Shown here: piece after piece, positions 59,825 through 64,000 of the stretch
How the letters are laid out: each line of letters starts with the position of its first letter
Numbering within the stretch: position 1 is the stretch's first letter
Assembly (NCBI GenBank): GCA_002399975.1
Contig: DHER01000087.1
Span: 62,001 to 126,000, forward strand
Direction of reading: 5' to 3'
DNA from: Firmicutes bacterium UBA4845
GTDB taxonomy: Bacteria > Bacillota > Clostridia > Tissierellales > Sedimentibacteraceae
DNA length: 64,000 nucleotides
Position numbers and translations under genes: made by a program
The notes under the pieces: generated by a model
Seen by the model: only the letters and a program-made list of their open reading frames with translations
Database searches by the model: none
What the model was told of the DNA's origin: nothing

Positions 59825-60832
59825 CTATATAGTCACATTGGTTCCTACTTTTTGAATTTTTACAGCAGAAGGTAAATTTGCGTTTGAAATTGAAACATTG
59901 TCGTTACAAATTATTTCCAGAGGGTTATCTTTATCTTCTACTATAATATTCTTGGCTTTTACATCAGTAAGCTGCACTGAACTAATTTGTGAAGCGGAAA
60001 TAACTATGTCCCCAAGGACAACTATATTTTTTAAATCAATATTGCTTGTTCCAACAGAATCTAAAATATTTAAATTGCCTACCACAACAGCACTTGAATA
60101 GGATTCATTGTAGTTGGTAATGTTGAAATCACGTTCTATATTTTCGTTTTCTATAACTTCACAAATAATTTTAACTGCTTCTGCCCGTGTTAATGCTTTA
60201 GAAGGACGGTATACACCTTCAGGGTATCCTAATATGTATCCTTTGTTATAGGCAGCATTAACGCTGGGTTTAGCCCAATCCTGTATTGAGGAGTAATCTG
60301 ACAATAAAGTTGCACCTTCTCCTTCAACCCCTCCAGTTGTTATGGCAAAACTTACGACTTTTGCTACCTCTTCTCTTTTTATAGGATTATCCGGCCTGAA
60401 GGTATTATTTTCATATCCTGAAAAAAATCCTGAAGCAATAGATTTTCTAACTTCTTCATAATACCATTGATTTTTGCTTACATCAGTGAAATTTAATTCT
60501 GCTTTTTTCTCTGTGTGCAGTGCATTATTTATTAATTTTGAAAATTCTGCTCTTGTTATTGTCCTGTCCGGTTTAAATGTACCATCCCCATACCCTGTAA
60601 CAAAACCAAGTTTAACTGCTTTGTCAATCCAGTTCTTTGCCCAGTGTTTTTCCGTATCAGGGAAAGAAAAAGAGGATAATTTTGTTTCAACAGTTTGTTT
60701 TTCAGTACCATTTATTTCTTCGGCAGCCGGTTCGTCGGTAATATTATCAAGAACCCCTGCATATACTATGGGGTTCACACTTAAGGACGCACATAATGCA
60801 ACAACCGATACTTTTTTAATTAATTTTTTCAC
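59825..60832 (-). CDS. S-layer homology (SLH) domain surface protein
   Basis: 335-residue exported protein. Signal peptide to about 25 (KKLIKKVSVVALCASLSVNPIVYA), then three SLH motifs: FPDTEKHWAKNWIDKAVKLGFVTGYGDGTFKP, a second beginning FTDVSKNQWYYEEVRKSI, and a third around YSSIQDWAKPSVNAAYNKGY, each with the ITRAEF/LTRAEA-type ending. They bind pyruvylated secondary cell-wall polymer. The last 100 residues form a repetitive beta pattern (NLNILDSVGTSNIDLKNIVVLGDI). GTG 60832 follows AAGGAGGAAAAT; an in-frame ATG at 60850 lies in front of that site. Confidence 0.9.
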   Translation of the reverse strand: MKKLIKKVSVVALCASLSVNPIVYAGVLDNITDEPAAEEINGTEKQTVETKLSSFSFPDTEKHWAKNWIDKAVKLGFVTGYGDGTFKPDRTITRAEFSKLINNALHTEKKAELNFTDVSKNQWYYEEVRKSIASGFFSGYENNTFRPDNPIKREEVAKVVSFAITTGGVEGEGATLLSDYSSIQDWAKPSVNAAYNKGYILGYPEGVYRPSKALTRAEAVKIICEVIENENIERDFNITNYNESYSSAVVVGNLNILDSVGTSNIDLKNIVVLGDIVISASQISSVQLTDVKAKNIIVEDKDNPLEIICNDNVSISNANLPSAVKIQKVGTNVTI

Positions 60833-60961
60833 ATTTTCCTCCTTATTCAAAAATTACTTCATCATAACTATTAGACTGAATTTTTCAATAAAATGTTCCA
60901 CATTTTTAATTAATTATAAAATCATTCCTTAAAAAAGTAAACAGGTAATAAAATACATATG

Positions 60962-60991
60962 TTGACTTATAGGCAATTAGTAAATTATAAT
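60962..60991 (+). promoter_or_regulatory. Promoter of tadA
   Basis: TTGACT (60962-60967), 18-base spacer, TATAAT (60986-60991), 35 bases before the tadA start. Confidence 0.7.
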
Positions 60992-61025
60992 TGTTATGTT
61001 AAAATAATTAATGCAGGTAGTAAAA

Positions 61026-61478
61026 ATGGATGATGAACTTTTTATGGAAGAGGCCTTAAAAGAAGCATACAAGGCTTACGAAATCGACGAGGTACCTGTT
61101 GGTGCCGTGATTGTCAGAAACGGGCAAATAGTAGGGAGAGGATATAATCAAAAAGAAACCATGAAGGATGCTACTCTCCATGCTGAAATTTCTGCAGTAA
61201 AAGATGCATGTGCCAATTTAGGTGGCTGGAGGCTGTCTAATTGTACTATGTATGTTACGTTGGAGCCATGCACCATGTGTGCAGGAGCGTTAGTAAATGC
61301 AAGAATCCAACGATTGGTAATAGGAGTCAGGGATTTAAAAACCGGAGCATGCGGTTCAGTTTTTAATATCGTTCAGTCAGAAAAATTAAATCATCAGATA
61401 GATGTGCAATTTGGAGTATTAGAAGAAGATTGTTCAGGTACATTAAAAAATTTTTTTAAAAAGCTCAGAAATTCATAA
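61026..61478 (+). CDS. tadA: tRNA-specific adenosine deaminase
   Basis: 150-residue zinc deaminase converting A34 to inosine in tRNA-Arg(ACG). Zinc and catalytic residues are in LHAEISAVKDAC (HAE) and LEPCTMCAGALVNARI (PCxxC). ATG 61026 has AGGTAGT upstream; an in-frame ATG at 61011 is possible but lacks a site. The usual neighbours (SRP RNA, dnaX) are not here. Confidence 0.94.
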   Translation: MDDELFMEEALKEAYKAYEIDEVPVGAVIVRNGQIVGRGYNQKETMKDATLHAEISAVKDACANLGGWRLSNCTMYVTLEPCTMCAGALVNARIQRLVIGVRDLKTGACGSVFNIVQSEKLNHQIDVQFGVLEEDCSGTLKNFFKKLRNS

Positions 61479-61524
61479 AGTTAGGTAAATATTTAGGTAA
61501 ATATAATTTAAAGAAATAGGCAGA

Positions 61525-61543
61525 CAGCATATGTTATATGCTG
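61525..61543 (+). promoter_or_regulatory. 8-base perfect hairpin between tadA and xth
   Basis: CAGCATAT (61525-61532), GTT loop, ATATGCTG (61536-61543), with no T-run. Preceded by a tandem TTAGGTAAATAT direct repeat (61481 and 61493). Either an operator or an RNA element before xth. Confidence 0.35.
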
Positions 61544-61566
61544 AAGTTTAAGAGAAAGGAGTTTTT

Positions 61567-62319
61567 ATGAAATTAATATCTTGGAATGTTAATGGGTTAA
61601 GATCCTGTGTGAGTAAAGATTTTATGGACACATTTGAAAAGTTGGATGCGGATATTTTCTGCATACAGGAAACAAAGCTGCAGGAAGGGCAGATAGAACT
61701 GGATTTGGAAGGCTATTATGGATTTTGGAATTATGCAGAAAAAAAAGGCTATTCAGGAACGGCTGTCTTCACTAAACAAGAGCCTCTGTCTTCTTTTTAT
61801 GGAATAGGTATAGAAGAACATGATAAGGAAGGAAGAGTTATAACTCTTGAATTCGATAAGTTTTATTTGGTAAATTGTTATACTCCCAACTCAAAAAGAA
61901 AGCTGGAAAGACTTGACTACAGAATGCAGTGGGAGGATGACTTCAGGAATTATCTTTTAAAATTGAATGAGCTTAAGCCGGTTGTATTGTGCGGAGACTT
62001 AAATGTGGCTCATGAGGAAATAGATTTAAAAAACCCGAAAACAAACAGGAAAAGTGCAGGTTTTACAGATAAAGAACGAAATAAAATGACAAAGCTTATT
62101 GAAGCAGGATTCATAGATACATTCAGATTTTTCTATCCTGACAAAGAGGATGCATATTCATGGTGGTCAAATTTTGCGAAATCAAGAGAAAGAAATGTGG
62201 GATGGAGAATCGACTATTTTATTGTGTCCAAGTCATTAAAAGATGAATTGGTAGATGCATTTATTTATCCTGAATATTTTGGGAGTGATCATTGCCCTGT
62301 AGGGTTGCTTACCAAGTAG
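61567..62319 (+). CDS. xth: Exodeoxyribonuclease III
   Basis: 250-residue AP endonuclease and 3'-5' exonuclease of the ExoA/Xth family. Mg-binding and catalytic motifs are ISWNVNGLRSC, FCIQETKLQ, VNCYTPNS, CGDLNVAHEEIDL, WRIDYFIVS and SDHCPVGL. ATG 61567 after AAAGGAG. Second abasic-site endonuclease of this window beside nfo. Confidence 0.96.
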   Translation: MKLISWNVNGLRSCVSKDFMDTFEKLDADIFCIQETKLQEGQIELDLEGYYGFWNYAEKKGYSGTAVFTKQEPLSSFYGIGIEEHDKEGRVITLEFDKFYLVNCYTPNSKRKLERLDYRMQWEDDFRNYLLKLNELKPVVLCGDLNVAHEEIDLKNPKTNRKSAGFTDKERNKMTKLIEAGFIDTFRFFYPDKEDAYSWWSNFAKSRERNVGWRIDYFIVSKSLKDELVDAFIYPEYFGSDHCPVGLLTK

Positions 62320-62463
62320 TATGTATAATTTTTTACATCCTGAAAGTTAATAAAAAATCAATTTGAGTACCTGGTTTCAGTTCCTTTGTGAATATAGAAG
62401 TGCAGTTCAAATATAATGTATAAAAGAATGTTTTGAACAAAAACTAAAGCAAAGGGAGGTATT
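62320..62463. other. Intergenic region before the M23 peptidase
   Basis: 144 bases; CAAAGGGAGG (62451-62460) is the ribosome site of the next gene. No clear terminator after xth. Confidence 0.4.
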
Positions 62464-64000
62464 ATGAAAAAAGCGTATTTAGTAATTTTGTTAACATTAA
62501 TAACTATGTTTCATGCTTCAGGGTGCAATATAATTGAGAATGTTTCAGAAATTGAACTGTTTAATTCAGAAAGTGGAGAACATACGATTATACCAGGCAA
62601 CGACAAAAGTGCGAAAAACATATTAAAAGCAATAAAAACAAATAATAAAACAAAAGACAATATATCAGATTTGATATTTTATGAAATAAAAGTTAAAAAA
62701 AATTCCCGAACAGATTATTATAAATTAATATTTGACCCGAATAACAAATCGGCATACGTGTCTAAAAATAATGATATATACACGGTTGATGCAGTTACGG
62801 CAGCCGATTTACTGGAAGATGAAAACTTTTCATATGTATATGTAGGTTCCACATTATATAATTCATACTTGAATTATAATGGAAAAGATTTGAGACCGGA
62901 AATTAAATATGATTGGAATTATAAAGATACTAAAGGAAATTTTATAGAAAAAGAAGGAACAATTAAGGGTTTCGATGATGAAAGCAATATTAAAATATGC
63001 GATGGTGATTCCATAGATATTGCTTATGAGAAAGTACCGGACAGACAGGTGGTTAGGGCCTATTTGCAGGATGAATTAGTAAGTGCCGGGTCAAGTCTGA
63101 AGGAAGTTCTTGATACTCTGACCAATGACGGAGAATATGAGGTTGAAAGCACAGCTCAATGGCTTATAAAGGAGGACTCAAATTTTTACGGAAGCCAAAC
63201 TCTGAAATTTACAGTAAATATAGATAGGCCGGCATCTGCAGCAGTTGAAACTAAAGAAAATTACCCGGGAAATATTTTGGTTGTTTCTGTCGAAAATTTA
63301 AATAGTGATGAAACTTTAAAGTGTAAAACGGGTGCAGTAAAAATTGAAACGGAAATGTATAGATACAAAAACAAAACTTTTTTTATATGCCCTATAGATT
63401 TGTATACTAATCCGGGAGATTACGATTTAAGTGTTATTGTAAATGAAGGGACAGACGAAGAATACGTAATTGACAGTTCGTTTATTATAAAAAGCAAAGC
63501 TTTTAAAACCCAATATCTTACCTTATCTGAAGAAATGAATGAATCTAACAATGATAGTACAGCAATGTACGAATTTCAGCAGATAGTAAAACCTGCAAGG
63601 ACTGAATCAGCTTCGGAAAAACTTTGGCACGGAACATTTGAAATGCCTGTGGAAGGAGAGCTGACAACTGATTTTGCCGAAAACAGGCATATAAACAATG
63701 AGAAATCTTCCTCAAGGCATTCCGGCTTGGATCTTGCTGCGCCTTTAGGTACAGAAGTGAAAGCTTCTAATGATGGGGTGGTAACACTTGCGGCAGAAGA
63801 ACTTTTGTCTACCGGCAATACTGTTGTAATAGACCACGGCATGGGAGTTTTCACATCCTATTACCACTTGGATACAATAAGCGTTGAAAAGGGACAGAAG
63901 ATTTCTAAAGGTGAAATAATAGGAACTGTTGGTACAACCGGGTTTTCTACAGGACCTCACCTCCATTATGCCGTGAGCATTTACAACACATATGTAAATC
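62464..64000 (+). CDS. M23 (LytM-type) cell-wall peptidase lipoprotein, 3' end outside window
   Basis: At least 512 residues. Lipoprotein signal (TMFHASGC, Cys about 20), a long extracytoplasmic part with beta-sandwich-like repeats (about 60-360), and a peptidase M23 domain from about 385. Zinc and catalytic residues are in RHSGLDLAAPLG, DHGMGVFTSYYHLD and GPHLHYAVSI. It would cut peptidoglycan cross-links or, as a LytM-like scaffold, bind them. ATG 62464 after GGGAGGTATT. The gene is open at the window edge with only the end of the M23 domain missing. A near-match Noc site lies at 63260-63273. Confidence 0.9.
   Translation, partial: MKKAYLVILLTLITMFHASGCNIIENVSEIELFNSESGEHTIIPGNDKSAKNILKAIKTNNKTKDNISDLIFYEIKVKKNSRTDYYKLIFDPNNKSAYVSKNNDIYTVDAVTAADLLEDENFSYVYVGSTLYNSYLNYNGKDLRPEIKYDWNYKDTKGNFIEKEGTIKGFDDESNIKICDGDSIDIAYEKVPDRQVVRAYLQDELVSAGSSLKEVLDTLTNDGEYEVESTAQWLIKEDSNFYGSQTLKFTVNIDRPASAAVETKENYPGNILVVSVENLNSDETLKCKTGAVKIETEMYRYKNKTFFICPIDLYTNPGDYDLSVIVNEGTDEEYVIDSSFIIKSKAFKTQYLTLSEEMNESNNDSTAMYEFQQIVKPARTESASEKLWHGTFEMPVEGELTTDFAENRHINNEKSSSRHSGLDLAAPLGTEVKASNDGVVTLAAEELLSTGNTVVIDHGMGVFTSYYHLDTISVEKGQKISKGEIIGTVGTTGFSTGPHLHYAVSIYNTYVN
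63260..63273. promoter_or_regulatory. Near-perfect Noc-binding site
   Basis: ATTACCCGGGAAAT matches the NBS at 13 of 14 positions (A for T at position 4), inside the M23 peptidase gene. Confidence 0.45.

Overview
This window comes from the chromosome of an AT-rich, low-GC Firmicute, most likely an anaerobic clostridium-like organism. The evidence is the classic Firmicute origin order (gyrA-gyrB-recF-S4 protein-dnaN-dnaA / rpmH-rnpA-yidD-yidC-jag-mnmE-mnmG-rsmG-noc-parA-parB), an apparently NADPH-independent thioredoxin reductase, a YedF selenium-metabolism protein, a class 1B dihydroorotate dehydrogenase (pyrD/pyrK) and A+G-rich ribosome binding sites. A Tissierellales/Sedimentibacter-type host is a guess, not shown. 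The replication origin lies at about 21.8-23.8 kb: two perfect TTATCCACA DnaA boxes sit upstream of dnaA, and several degenerate ones lie in the dnaA-dnaN gap.

Left replichore (1-23.4 kb): housekeeping genes run leftward, away from the origin. dnaA, dnaN, an S4 protein, recF, gyrB and gyrA are followed by an RsbV/RsbW/SigB-like partner-switching module and a UPF0182 membrane protein. Further left are small enzymes (VOC, PPC, GNAT), a DUF2156 protein and two HtrA serine-protease paralogues. Two head-on islands interrupt this arm. One is a zinc-uptake operon (znuA-znuC-znuB-zur) of unusual base composition, inserted between the two htrA copies. The other is a redox operon (ccdA, HxlR regulator, thioredoxin reductase lacking the NADPH motif, thioredoxin) with a palindrome over its promoter.

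Right replichore (23.8-64 kb): the ribosomal protein/RNase P/membrane-insertase/tRNA-modification genes lead into the segregation genes noc, parA and parB. A perfect Noc-binding palindrome lies in rsmG and a near-perfect parS lies about 12 kb from the origin, inside an uncharacterised gene. Then come pyrC, a class-V cysteine desulfurase, an uncharacterised membrane-anchored protein, cvpA, yedF, DUF951 and the pyrB-I-F-K-D-E operon, whose leader carries two PyrR-type RNA sites. After three tRNA genes, HelD, PsiE-like, SerS, a glycosyltransferase and endonuclease IV comes a gene-poor stretch with a broken hicA toxin relic. The end of the window holds DacF, a nitroreductase, an AEC transporter, an orphan oligopeptide-binding lipoprotein, a GntR-regulated ABC exporter, an SLH surface protein, TadA, exonuclease III and the beginning of an M23 peptidase.

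The most interesting points are: a Noc that lacks the N-terminal membrane helix although its DNA site is perfectly conserved; yidD (and possibly the DUF2156 gene) with no standard start at the expected place; an RsbW-like protein without ATP-binding residues; and the thioredoxin operon with a pyridine-nucleotide-independent-type reductase. No prophage, transposase, CRISPR array or rRNA was seen.
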